The translations under genes were made by a program, and so were the position numbers. DNA of 64,000 nt from Volutella citrinella (Eukaryota > Ascomycota > Sordariomycetes > Hypocreales > Nectriaceae): positions 3,162,001 to 3,226,000 of the forward strand of contig JAWZSP010000005.1 of NCBI GenBank assembly GCA_034401135.1, given 5' to 3'. The stretch's first letter is position 1, and the number at the start of each line of letters is the position of its first letter. Below, in pieces: positions 1-12,900 of the stretch. The notes beneath the pieces are model-generated. The model did no database searches and had not been told where the DNA came from. It was given only the letters and a program-made list of their open reading frames with translations.

Positions 1-793
1 TGGGCTGAAGGCACTGCCAAGGCGATGAGGATGATGGGCGCGGGGTGGCATGGCGGGGTGCGCGAGGTGAGGTGTGCCCCTGTAGCGCAGCGCAGGTGAT
101 GTGACAGACGGCCGGAATAAATGGGTTTGGATGGCGGCTGCAGATTCGGTGGTAAATGTGAATGTGAATACGAATATGAATATGAAGCCGAAGACAGAGC
201 TGGAAAGTGAGGCAACACGGCTTGGTCTACGCACGTCAACAACCAGCGCCATCGAGGTGCAGGGCCAGGGCGGGATTATATATCTGCAGCAGCTCTCGCG
301 CCATGCCAGAACGGACAAAGTGATGGGCGATGGCTACCCAACGCCGGGATGGGAGGGTCGGACTCCCAATCGTTTTTGTGAATTGGGACACAATTACGCA
401 CATGCAGCAGACTCGCTCACGGGATCGCACGCACGCTGACGGAGCCACAGCGGCCTTTTTTTTCCGAGCTACGGGGATTTGGGATTGGGATTGGGATTGG
501 GGATGAGCAGATCTGCTGCAGACTGCTGGAGCCCAACCACGGCGACCGGGGAGGCAGAGACAGGGGAAGGCTCGCTGTTGTCTCTTTCCTCTTCGGAATT
601 TACATCACACCCCAGACAGTCAAGCGAGGGAAGGAGGGCATAAGAGCGGATGACTGACAGAAACACAGCAGCCACCAACACCCAAGACCAGGCCTGGGCA
701 GAGACACCACTACTCACGCTCGCACTCCTACCACACCACACTGCGCCTTAGCGGCCTGTCAGAACACATCCACGCCGCCACCCCCTCTTAGGG

Positions 794-830
<37 letters not shown>

Positions 831-1530
831 ATGATGTCGGTTCCCTATGCCCATTTACCACCGCTGGGATAATGACTTACAAAAGCTCTCAGTGGGATGA
901 AGTGGTGTTGATGCTGCCACTCAGGACGATGATGACCAACACCACCCCGAGCACTACCAGCACCACCATCTCATCTCCTCGCTCGCCGCCCAAGGTTCGT
1001 CGCTACGCTACAGATCACTGCCCCCGGTCTCCCATTGGCCACAACCTCCAGACATGGGTCGCCCAGTCGTAGATGGCAGCAGTGTCGCAGGTCCGCCTCC
1101 ATCTCATTCGCCATATCAAATTACAATTGCCTCTTTCAACGACGTGGGCAGCTTGCCTCTCCCCCTCCCCACATCCGGCTGCGGCTCTGCTGGTGGCTCG
1201 GCCTCCACCAGGGTCTGCTGTGCAGATGGATGGCTGCTGTCACTGGTCTGGCCGGCTGCTGGGCTCTCTGCCTCGCGAGGCGACTGCATCGGCAACCATG
1301 CTTGGGCTTTCTCGCCCTGGTTCTGGCTCTGGGCTCCGGGCTTTGCGGCCAGCCCAGCCCAGTCGTCCAGTCCCCCAGCCTCGAATCAACCGCACGGGGA
1401 CGAAACAGGGCTTGCGGCTCGGCTGCGCTGCTCTTGTATTTATTCTTAAGCCTACGCCCGGAGCCTTCTCGCATCCAACCTGGGTTTCCTCCTCTCAGCC
1501 CTCTTCATTTTTCAGTTCATCAACAAATTG
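1..1530. other. Intergenic/upstream region of the Clr5-domain gene
   Basis: I see no convincing gene here. Open frames on both strands are short, overlap each other and lack recognisable domains. The stretch holds a hexamer-like run of GGGATT units at about 475-505 and a pure TGC/CTG trinucleotide run at 794-830. The part next to the Clr5 gene (about 1440-1525) is pyrimidine-rich, as is common in fungal promoters and leaders. It probably contains the promoter and 5' leader of the gene starting at 1531. A coding fragment of a gene lying mostly outside the window cannot be excluded. Confidence 0.6.
794..830. repeat. (TGC)n trinucleotide microsatellite
   Basis: An uninterrupted run of 12 TGC units plus one T lies between unique flanks. 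It is not inside any gene model I can support and sits about 700 bases upstream of the Clr5 gene. Confidence 0.95.
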
Positions 1531-3354
1531 ATGCACCGTCGCACCACCCCATCGGATGCTACCATGATTTCCCTTCAGCCAGGCGACAATCAGAGATGGA
1601 TTGGGCCGGTGGAGAAGACCCGGCGCTCTTCCCGCTCCTCCCGCATCACTGATAAAACGTGGGACATGTACCGTCCGCTACTCTGCAGCCTCTACCGGAA
1701 ACACACCCTCCCCACCGTCATGACCATCATGGAGACGCGCTATCAGTTCACTCCGAGGTACGATAATAACCCCGTTCGCTAGTCTCTTTGCCCCTTTCCT
1801 ACTCCCCCAGCATCACCCTTTGGTCTAACATGGCCCCTGTCACAAAGCAAACGGCAGTATGGCTATCGATTTGAGAAATGGGGCATCAAGAAGTACAATG
1901 CGGGGGGCGACAAGCACGACAGCATCTCGGTCTTCTCCAATGTCGGCGATATCAGCTTCACCGGTGGGCAGATAGTGCGAGATCTCGAGTCTGCCTTGTC
2001 CCAAAACGACCTCAAGCCCCCTTACCTGACCGTCCCAAACAACCACGCATCGCCCTTGGCCCCCAGCAACGGCTCATTGCACTCCGACAGCAGCTACGCA
2101 GTCAGCGATGATGGAAGCTGGTCAACCCTGGATACCCCGTCGCCTGCCGTTGACTGCCCCTGGACCGCAGAGTACAACGACAAGAAGCTGGCCGCCGACT
2201 TTTGCTTCGTCATGTTGGACAACCAGAACGCCTTCTGCTTCTACTACGATCTCCATCGCACCCAAGGCAGCTTCAACATGGCCAGCCCCGAGTCCAGGGA
2301 GGCTCTGGTGGTCGCCCTGGTAAGTTCCGTCGAGCCCAACAAGTCAGTAGCAGCCGCCCAGCAGATTCTTGCGGAATACAGGGCCGAGGAGCACGCCGCC
2401 GGCCGCAGCTCCCCCTTCCTTCTCCCCATGCTGGAGCTGTGCGCTCAGTCTTTGGATGAAACTGTCGACAAGGACTATCTCGAAGCGAGCGTGATCGAAA
2501 TTGTCAAGGAAGTCGTTCTCCCCAACCCCAGCCTCGACCACTTACCATCACGGTGTTCTGGCATCGACCTCCCGACGTACAACATGCTACACCATGGTTA
2601 CACCATCTACGACAAGAGCCTGACAGCCAATAGACGACCAGGTCGTCTGGTGCCCCATTTTCTCCTCGACCCATACATCGCTGAGCAGGGCATTTCCAAG
2701 CTCATCAAGGCTGAGCAGCCGACAATTCTCGATGAATGCGTGTCTTGGTGCGATAGCGAGCTCCGAAAGGATACCGCCGTCCCGCCAGAGGTTGCATCGT
2801 TGAACACTCAGCAACGACTCTGGCGAGACAACGTCCAAATCTTCTGCACCCTGTGGCGTGCCTTGCTCGCTTCGGTTAGGAAGGGACCCGGTCCTTCATG
2901 GTATCGTTGCTGCGAGACCACACTGGGCATCTCGCCCACCGAGCTCCTGGGCGTAATTTGCTGGCTCATCGGTACCGAGATAGCAGACGAGCTTGGTGAG
3001 GGAGACAATGCCGCGGGCTCCAACGACAAGATACTACAGGAAGCGAGAGCTGCTGTGGGCGCCATCACCCAATGGCCACAAGAATTTCTCCTCAATGAGT
3101 TCCTTGCCAAATTCATCTGGCTCAACACGCTGTACGAGCCCCGCGACGACGAGACAGAGTTTGAGGCCGACATCCATCGACATACTCGGCAGCTCCTAGT
3201 CTCCACCCTCAATGTCAGCCTGCATGTGCCCGTCGACCAGCAGCCCGCCCCGAATCCCATGTCTGATATCGAGCTGTACCCTCACTTGGAGTCGTTTGCG
3301 GGCCACCACAGAGATATGGGCGACTGCTCAGACATGGGCTTTGCCCCACGGTAG
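1531..3354 (+). CDS. Clr5-domain protein
   Basis: Two exons, 1531..1757 and 1848..3354, give 577 residues. The intron 1758..1847 (GTACGA...AAAG) is placed because joining it restores the Clr5 signature: W-D-M-Y-R-P-L at residue 43, a variable turn, then S-K-R-Q-Y-G-Y-R-F-E-K-W-G-I-K-K-Y ending near residue 93. Clr5 is a short, probably helical domain at the N-terminus of many fungal proteins of unknown role; it is named after fission yeast Clr5, a silencing factor. The remaining 480 residues have no motif I recognise and look globular, with a serine-rich linker after the domain. ATG 1564, with a good Kozak context, is an alternative start. The gene is convergent with dynein, 630 bases between stops. 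A nuclear role is inferred only from the family. Confidence 0.8.
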
Positions 3355-3984
3355 GTTCATACTGTGGCCACCCCCTACATGACAAAGAATTTTTTTGGGG
3401 GGTCGTTATTTTAATTGCTATTCCCGTTAGATCGAATACGCACTCTGATCTGTTTCTCTTTATATCTTGTACTTCTTGGTTATATTCAGGCTCCTATTCG
3501 TTTGTTCAAGCCTCTCGTTGGATACCCTATTCGCTCGACGCTGCGAGATACAGGAAAGGGGGTGATGCAGGCTTGGAAAAGCTCGGGTGCAGTACTATAG
3601 TTACGATACTATACGATCGATGGCTGCAATGTCAAATTTTGAGATCAAATTTCAGTCACACCCATCCACGGGAGATAAGAGCTTGGGATAAACAACTTCT
3701 AGTGGTCTTCTCTTGATTTTCGCTACTAATGCATAGCCCACAAAAGAAATCGATAAACAAGGTAAAGTAAACTTGGGCGCAGAAGGGTATCAATCAAAAT
3801 GCCAGCTTCCAGTCTAGACGCAGCTATCATCCATTCCCTAATCGTCTCATGCCCGTCTGGCACAACCTCAGCCACGCAATTTGTCCGTCTAATAAACCAA
3901 GTAGGAAAGAATTGTACAAGTGAAGTTCAAGCAAAGGCGCCCAGGTTCCTCAACCCTCACGCATCCATTCAAGACCAAAGATTC
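3355..3984. other. Convergent 3' flanks of Clr5 gene and dynein gene
   Basis: This 630-base stretch separates two stop codons. It is more AT-rich than its surroundings and holds no open frame with coding character. It should carry both 3' untranslated regions. Confidence 0.7.
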
Positions 3985-6900
3985 TCACACGTCGGTGACC
4001 AGCTGTTCGCCCTCGTCCAGGAGCTCAGTGACCTTGCGTAGGTTTCCAATCAGGCTGCGACCCTGACCGCCGAGCAGCAACTTCTCGGCGTTGGCAGGAA
4101 GGCCGAGATAAGTGGGAGGTTCGCGCTCGGGCAGTTTATGGATCCAGGCCATGAAATCTTGCAGGCTTGTACCCGACGGGGCAACCAGGCCGCCATCAGG
4201 GCCATCGACAAGTTTGTGGTCGACCTCATATGCAGCTGGATTCAGGAAAGAGTTGACAAGCTGTGCGAGTAACTTGAAGTCGCCTTCATCATCAATCTTG
4301 CCACCATAGGTTTCAGTAACCAGATAGCGAACCATCTCCCATGGGATATTCTGAGGAGCGATGTTGGTTCGATTGCCCGCGACAGTGTCAATCCACGTGT
4401 CGACAATATAAGCAGAGCATTCGTACTAAGTCTCGAGTCAGTAAGAGGGAGCAGGTCTGACGGATGGGTCAACTTACGTCGCTGTCATTGAATTCCCAGA
4501 AGCCCTTCCAACCCAGGTTTGGTGCATATCGCAGCCTCTCCTGCACGACAGCGTGCAAGAACGAGAGTAGCAGGTACAGCCTGGTCCTCTCAACGGGGCT
4601 CTTGGTGCCTCGGGTCGACAAGGATGACATCGAGTCCTTCATGTTTGCCCTAACACCAGCAGGCTGCTCGTACATGAGCACGCGGGAGGCCCGGAGCAAG
4701 TTGACGGGAATCTTGGGACTCGACTCCATGGACAGGAACAGCCGGAAGTCGGCATGCGGGTTAAGCGAGTCCATACGCTTCTCCAGGCTCTGAAGCCAGG
4801 TAGGGGCCAGGTGGACGTTCTTGACCAGGACCCAGGAGCCGGTTTGGGCGGCGTTGCTGATGGCCTTGTCGGCGCTGGCGAGTCCTTCGTTGGAACCCAT
4901 GGCAATGTTGGTACACTTGACACGCATTCGCTCCACCAAATTGTCCACCTTGTAGCTGGCGTCGAATCCAGGACTCGACACGAGGGAGATGGGTAGGGTG
5001 GCAGATACCTGGGTTACGGTCTCCTTGAGGTCCTCGACAATATCAAATATATCCGAGCCGAATACCGCCGCAACGAACCGCTCAGCCGCAGGGACAAAAC
5101 GATCCATCCTGAAAAGCTTGACCAGCAGCAGCGAGAAAAGGGCCTGGTCCATGGGCTCAACCTTGTCATCCCAGATCTGAGGCACCGCGTTCTCGGCCAG
5201 CTCCTCTGTAAAGAACTTGTCCCACTGGTCCGAAGGAACAGCATCAATCTTGTCCTTCAGCACACTGACCTTCTTGGCTCGCTGGAAAGCCTCGTCCCGG
5301 TCTGCAGGATCCGAAGACAAGTCCAGGCCTTCAACACGGTTGTCGAGGATGACGTCGATGAGCGACTTGTCTATCTTGTACGGGGATGCTTGTGCAAGCA
5401 GCATCCCTAGGGTGATGCGGTCCTTTTGCAGGAGACACAGGGCCGTTCTCTTGAACACGCCAACGAAGAGATCCTTGACGATTACATCGCGTCGGACATT
5501 GTGGTTGGTCTCGCCGGCCAGGTTCTTGTTTCCGTGAAGGACGGACTGGAAGATATCCAGGAAGTATTGCAATGAGAACTGGTAGAAGTGGTTGAGATAG
5601 TGAAGTTGTTCAAGGACAGCAAACACAGCACTGCAAGAGCGTGCGATGATGCTATACTGCTGGGTGATCTCTTCCACCTCGGCCATGACGCCCTCAGTGT
5701 CGCTCATCTTGGCAGAAATCTCGGCTGCCTCGGTCTTGAGAGTCTCCAGAGTCTCGATTACATTGTCGTCATCGAGGATGTTGCCACGAGACTCATTCAG
5801 GGCCTGCAGCAAGCGCTTCTCAAGTTGTCGCAGGTGGATCTTGAATTCGCCCTGGAGCTTGATCAGGTTGGAGCGTCGCTCATCAACGTCCGGCCGCTCT
5901 GACTTGAGAACATCGTTGAGCGATTGGGTCTGGAGGCTGCTCTGCGTAACCGTGAAGTTGACAAAGGTGGTTCGACTGCAGATGTCAGGCGCGAATGTAG
6001 CCGATGGGTCACGAGTTGACAGGTAGAGCTTGAACGATGGAGAAAAGTCAATCTCTTGCTTGCCGAGCTGAATGAGAACACGACCACCAGTCTTTTGGTA
6101 CTCCTTGTTGAGAACATGATTGAGAATGGGGTCGAGGTGCTCTGCGTCCTGGATTAGAATGGGGTTGCCGAAACGCAGGGAGCTCTCCAGTTGCTTCGTA
6201 AAGGTATCGTCCAAGAAACTGGTGACTGTAAGACGTCGATCCTGGCACTCTTTTTGCAAGAACTCGGTAATGCGGCCCGAGGGATCAATGATGAGCGGGT
6301 ATCGGTTGAAGCGTTTGAGGATGATTGCATTCTCCGTGCATAGATCATCGACTGGCAGGGTGTTCTCTTGCCAACCCAAGCGTTCATCTGCCGTTGACAG
6401 GTACTCTGTCACCGGGTTGGGGGATTTGTAGTGAACGCCGGATAGATGCAGCTGGTGGAACCAGTCATCCATCATGGATTTCCTGAATGTCTGGTCGTAG
6501 AAACCGCTGTATGCCAAGAAGGCCGCTGCGACAAGGACGTCTCCAACGAGCGTGCTGATCTGGGTCTCGAAGGACTTGCTGCCGGCCTCCCATCGGACTC
6601 GTTCAGATGACAAACTATCCAGCAGCCTGACGCTGCGATCGACCTTGAACTGCACCTTTGACATCTCCGACTTGATGGCCTGCGTCTCGCTGATGAGGGC
6701 GGCGTACTCGGTCTTGTAGACGTTGATGCTCTTTTCGAGTTCCGCAATGTTGTTTTCCACAGCCTTGGCATTGGCCTTCGTTTGAAGGGCCTGTTCCTCC
6801 AGCTGCGTGACTTCCTCCTTCAGAGGTCCGACACGATCCAAGATGTCAGAGTAGCTAACTTGGGCAGTAACCCACTGCACAAGCGGGCCACACGCCTTGG

Positions 6901-9900
6901 AGGCTCTGTTGACCTTCTCAAAGGTGAACTCTGGGTTGGACAGGAAATCATTGCGCATCTTGTTCCTCAGGTTCCTCGTCATCTGTTTGCCGTTGTCGAA
7001 CATGATGATGCTTGCAATGAAGTCTTCCTTTCGCACAACGGCCTGCACCGCCTTCCAGTCGTTGATCTTGTGACCAAGCAAAGTGCAAACGGCATCGAGA
7101 GCCAGCCGCACACCTTGGGGTGGATTGCCCATAGACCTGACTTCAGTCAGGTGCTGACGCTTGATGTTGCTGACGCTGGCCTTGGCTTCCTCGACTGCGG
7201 GCTCAGCCTTAGCCAAGTCTTCCAACACGACCTTCCGCCGAGAGGCCACCTCGGCCTCCTGCTTTTCCAATGCCGCCTGGATCTCTAGCGACGTGCTCTT
7301 CCTCTGTTCCGCTTCACGCTGGTCAGCGACCATGCGCTGCAGCTTCTCGTTGGCTTCCGCATCTTTCTGCTCCAGCTGTGTCTTCTTGTCCGCGAGGCTC
7401 ACTCGGAGATCTCGCACCTTGTCCACGGTATCCCGAAGCTTCTCAAGACCAACATTAAGATGGCGTTGTTGTTCCTCCAAATCTTCCCGCTTCTCGTTGT
7501 ACAGCTTGACGTACTGCGCAACAAAGTCCAAGAAGTGTCGAGGAGTCAAGAAAGTAACCTTGCCTTGTTGCTTCAGCAACTTCTCATTATACCGCTGCAG
7601 CGAGTAGTGGATATAAACCATTGAGTTGACTACGGTTTCGCGATGCGACGGGGGCAGCTGAAGTCCACGGTAGGCAACCGGAATAGTGTCAGGGGCTTCA
7701 AAATTGCCTCGGTCCAGGTCGATAGATTGGGTGAGTTCATGGCCGACCTGGAAGAGGGCCTGGTCAGACCAGTCTCCAAACCAGTTCAGCACACATCGGT
7801 TGAACAAGGCTGGACTGGTTGCGGCTTTAGAGGACAGACCGTCCTCTGGCGGGTTCATGGTGAAGACAACGTGAAGATTCTTGACGATCTGCTGGGTGAA
7901 CCACTTGTAAAGCTCCTCTGGAGAGTCTAGGTGCAGATTTTGTCTTTGGGCACCTTCTTTGCACGCTGTCATGAGTGCTGCATATTCATCACCTTCGAAC
8001 AGACCGGGGACTTCCGCGTTCGCAAGCAGGGTGTTCATTCGCTCCAGGAAGCCGGAGTCCAAGACGTTGGACTCGTCCATGATGAAACAGATCTTCTCGC
8101 CCTTACAGCCACAGCGGCGAAGCACATCTCGCAGGTCGTCGTCGAAATCCTCTGCAGAGTACTTGCCGTGGACCTTGATCTGGAACACTTTGAGACCGTT
8201 CATCCACGCAACGAATCGCGAGAGCGTCGTCTTTCCACTGCCACTGACACCAATCAAAATCAAGTGACCTTGTGGTTGTCTGAAAACACGATCAATGCGC
8301 AACACATGCTCAAGAACGTCGTTGAAGAGAATCAAGGGTACGTCAACCTCTTCCTCGCAGAACGTCTTCAATCGCGCTTTGACGAAATCTCTCAACTGCT
8401 CTCGATCAACGGGCATGTAGTTCTTGGACAACCAGTTGGAGAAAAGAATTGGGCCTCCCAGGGCCTTCTCCTCGTCAATGTTAGGGAAGAACTCGAGCGC
8501 AATTTTTCGAACACTGTCGTCGGTCCATTTCCGCTCATCCTCGGCCACCAGTCGGTCCTGGAACAAACGAAGCGCTTCATGGGCCCAGATTCGCACGAGG
8601 CCTTCGATTGTCAAGGTCTCCAATGGGCGAATGGCTTCGTAAACACCACGTACCCATCGCGTAAGTTCACGGGGACTGTAGACGTAGTGGGGTTGGATCT
8701 TGGGCGTGAATCTCTGTTGCGATTCCAGATAGAAGCGAACCATGGCATGCGTCAGTGACTCGGCATACCCTCGGAGAGAAGGAATGATCTTGAGAACAGC
8801 GGAATTAAATGTGCCGTAGATCTGGTTAAGTGAAAGCTCTCCAGGATAGTCAACCATGATCAGAGGTGCGTGGCGAAGGAATCTGGCGCCCATGGGCGTA
8901 CGGCCAGCATCAGTAGGAGGGTTGCAAGCACCAACAAACTGAATGCGATCAAGCGTGACCCATGACTTGTCGCTAGTGCGCCAGAATCCGTTGTGCTCGA
9001 CAAGCTGGCGCAGGAATGAGATGGCTCGCTGAGTGCCATACTTGTCGGGGGCGGGTAGATTGATTTCGTCACAGAAGATGACAAGCCAGCGACCAATCTG
9101 CGTGGGCGAGAGTTGCACACCGTTGAGTGTCTTCTTGTATTCACAGTACTGCTCGAATGTCTTGATAAGCAGATCTGGTGTTGTTGCGCTGGAAAAGTTG
9201 AGGCCGACCACTTCCATGTTCGGCAGTTTGCGCAGAGCACTGAACAGAGTCATTGTTTTACCGGAACCGGGAGGGCCGCAGAGCAAGAGAGGCTTGTGCT
9301 CGGCGAGCCACGAATACAGGACATCCTCGTGACGAACTGTATCCAATGTGGGAATAACGACGTCAGTCTGTGTGATCGAATGTGTGTTCACCTCAACAGT
9401 GGGGACCTCGTTCTGCCAGGGTGACCAGTCAGCCTTTGGCAGCTTGACGTCGAAGTCGATCAGCGAGCTTGTGCCATCCAGGGGAGGGGATCCAAAGTTG
9501 GCCAGAGCACAAATATCGTCACCAAAAGCCTTGCGGTCGTTGAGTGGACAATCTCCAGTGAGAGCCCAGACAAGGGCAAGGAGAAGCTTCTTGGAGGCAA
9601 AAGCTTCGATCTGTTCGAGCTCGAGAGGGAAGTCTGAATGCTGGCCATTATATTCGATGACATCCCGAACAGCCTTGTTCAACAGTGAGAAGAGGGTATT
9701 GAGCACACGGGCGACCGTGAACTCCATGATGTGGTTGTAGCCGGCAGCCCGTTGAAGAACCTGCATGATGAAGTCCTCTTCCGTAAGATACACATTGAGC
9801 AAGTCGGCGAATTGACCCTGGACAGCCAGATGCTTCGTAGGGCTGTGGCCCGCAGTCACACTATCTTCGTCCAAGTCGTCGAATGGAACACTTCGGAGGG

Positions 9901-12900
9901 TCTCGAGGTAGTTGTTGACCATCATGGCTGGCGAGACAGTGTCCTCGCTGAACCAGACCATACCGCAACGACTAACGGTAGCAAGAGTGGCATATTTGAG
10001 TGTCTCGACTTCAAACATGATTCGCACATTGGGCGGGAGATTGAGGCGCTCTCCGTTGGGAAGGGTCAGTAGCTTATTGTCATCAAGCACACTGTTCAAG
10101 TTTTCAACCCATTCGGGATCAACATCGCCGTCGAAGACAATCCAATGGCGCTTGGAATCTTCGCCACGCAGGTTGTCCACAATTTTGCGAAGAATGCTGG
10201 TGAATAGACCATCAGTCCATTCGCGGGTAGTCGAGTCAAGGTTTCCGTAGAGGGCCTCCTTGGACATGACCTTCGAGTCAATGACATGAGAGACGCCCTC
10301 CGTGCCCTCAACCTTCTGCAGGGCATCAAGCAAGAGTCGCCACGCTGCCGATTTACCAGAGCCGGAGTTTCCGACCATCATCACACCATGGTGAATCTTC
10401 TGGATCTGATAAAGTTGAAGAACCTTGGTCATCCAGAGTTCATTGACAACCAAGTGGCGCTCAGCAGCAAGCGAGCGGATGGCGTCCTCCAAAGCTTCTA
10501 GGTTAGCGGGAACATACTGAACGCCAGGGAAACAGTCCGTTTCGATCGCCGCCATGATATCGACATCAGACTTGATCAGCTTGGGCGCGATAGTCTCGCG
10601 AACACTCTGGACTATAATTTCGGGTTCCACAACTTCCTCGGTGCCAAGATTGCCTTGGTTCAAGCGTGCACGCTTCAGACCACCAGAGCTGACCAGGACG
10701 CTCTTCAGAGCACGGAGGCCGAAGTCGTAATGAGCTTGCTTAGACAGCCTCTTGGCACATTGGTCGAAAAATGGAACTGTCTGCTTCGAGAGTTGTTTGG
10801 CTTGGTTGAAACCTTGCGAGTAAAGCATAACCTCGGCGATGAGCTCCTTGTCCGGCTTGGACATGGCGACGCTCCGGAAGAGCTTCTTCAAATTGTCGGG
10901 GAGGTTCGATCGCCCAGCATAGCCAGGGTTCATGGTGATGAAAATGCCTGTGTTCTCGTTGACGCTCAACTGGCGTCCCACCAGCTCGATCTGAGATCCT
11001 TCTTCCTCCGCACCTTGCTTCAAGCCAAGCTGAATGTTTTGGATCTGCTGGGACACAGCCGATAGGATACGCTCCTCCAGACGATTGAACTCGTCGAAAC
11101 AGCCCCATGCACCAACCTGGCAAATACCGAGGAAAATGCGACCCATGGCTTGGAAATCAAAAGTGTCATCACAGCAGAAAACTAGCGTGAAACGGCCAAG
11201 CTGGACACCAAGCGCTTTGACGGACTCAGTTTTGCCCGTACCGGCGGGTCCATATGGCGAACCACCGAGACGTTGGCAAAGGGCTTGAGTGAGCGTGAGG
11301 AAGCAGCGGTCTGTAAGGGGAGTTCGAACCAGACGATCGGGAACACCGAGGTACTCAAAGCCATAGTTGAGCTTAGCATTGGCCATCTTGACGTGGAGAC
11401 GACTCAGGAAATCGCCTTCAGAAGTGTAAACATAGCGCATCTGAAGCTGCCAGAGGTAATGGGTAGCTGATGTAGCATTGAGGTTGATGAGCTTCTCGAT
11501 GGTGTCACGTTGGTGAACACACTCGGTAATCAGCTGTTCGCACTTCTTTCGTGTAATGACCTCGAGATCACCCAGGACGGTTTCGGCCAAAACTCTCAGA
11601 ACATCTATCTCACGTTGGAAGAGAGTCTGAAGGGTCTTGCCACCAGCAGCGAGAGAAGTTTCGACTGCGGTAGTCCACACAACCTGTGTAGCCAGAACAA
11701 CGATCTGGCTAGGGAATGCCTCCATGAAAGCACTCGTAGAGGCAGAGTCAATTTGTTCAGACTCAAAGATGGGGGTATACTGATCGATTGCCTCGGCAAG
11801 CAGTTCAGCGAGGGTTGATTTCATTCCCCCCTCCAAGAGAGCAAGCCAGTCATTGATCCTGGGTGTCTTGGCCAAAGAAATTTCTTTCTTCAGTCGAACA
11901 ACTTCGCCCTCCTTCGATGTAAAGCCAGAAATGACAGTCTCATCGTCCATAACGAGTCCCGACAAACCGGCAAACATCTTCTTGAAATGCTTCGCAATGC
12001 GCAAAGTGTCATTGCTATTACCAATCATCTCCAGGAGATCCTCGTCACCAACGAAGTAGAATCTTGGAAATGAGACACGCTCCTTTTCGAGGTATTCACC
12101 CAGCGCCTTTTGGATCTTATTCAGCATCTCTGCGAGACGCTCAAGAGATTTCTGAGCATTTGGGATGTTCAGCACATCCAAAACATAAGGAGTTTTGTTG
12201 GCCTTCTTCATCACAGCCAAGAACTCACTGTTGATGTTCTGGAATCGCCCCGACTCAATAGGAAGCAGGTGTTTGATGTCAGCATTACCCGTGAAGACGC
12301 CTTCCAAGTAGACCCACTGGCGCTGGACGTCAATCCAAACGTCAAAGAGCACATGGACACGGTTCAGCTTGTCTTCCCATGAAACAGCCTCTTCTTCAAA
12401 CTCCTTGTAATACGGCGAGTGCTTCATAGCCTGTAACGAGTTGAGGTTTTCGCTACATTTGGCAAAAAGATCATCCCAGCCACGAATGAGTCGGCACTTG
12501 TTCTGGTAGTTGACCATCTCAAGGGCATAGTTTTGCCACGTCTCTCGAACCTGCTTCAAGAACTCCTCAAGAGCCATCTCACCCTGAGCTTGCGCAATGA
12601 TGTCTTTGACGATAACCTCAGTGGCAACCAGGTTGAGGTCCCAGACATCGCCCAGCGTCATGGAGCTTGGTGAGAATCGCTTCTGGGGCTTAAGCTGCTT
12701 GTAAATCTTGATCCAGTGTCGTTCTCGGATAGCGTCCGATTTGAGATCAGAAAGAATGGGGTTGACCTTCAGGAAGCCACGGAGAATGCCTTGGACGTGC
12801 TCAAAGGCAGCATATTGTCTCATCCGGCTTGGCATCTCCTTGGTGCTCTTGATGAGGTCATCAATCTTAGACCGGATCTTTCGTGGCTGCACAGCAGTCC

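Noticed and set aside
475..505. Tandem GGGATT-like units suggesting telomere sequence
   Set aside because: Only about four units, and the motif is not the fungal TTAGGG repeat. The flanks are ordinary chromosomal sequence.
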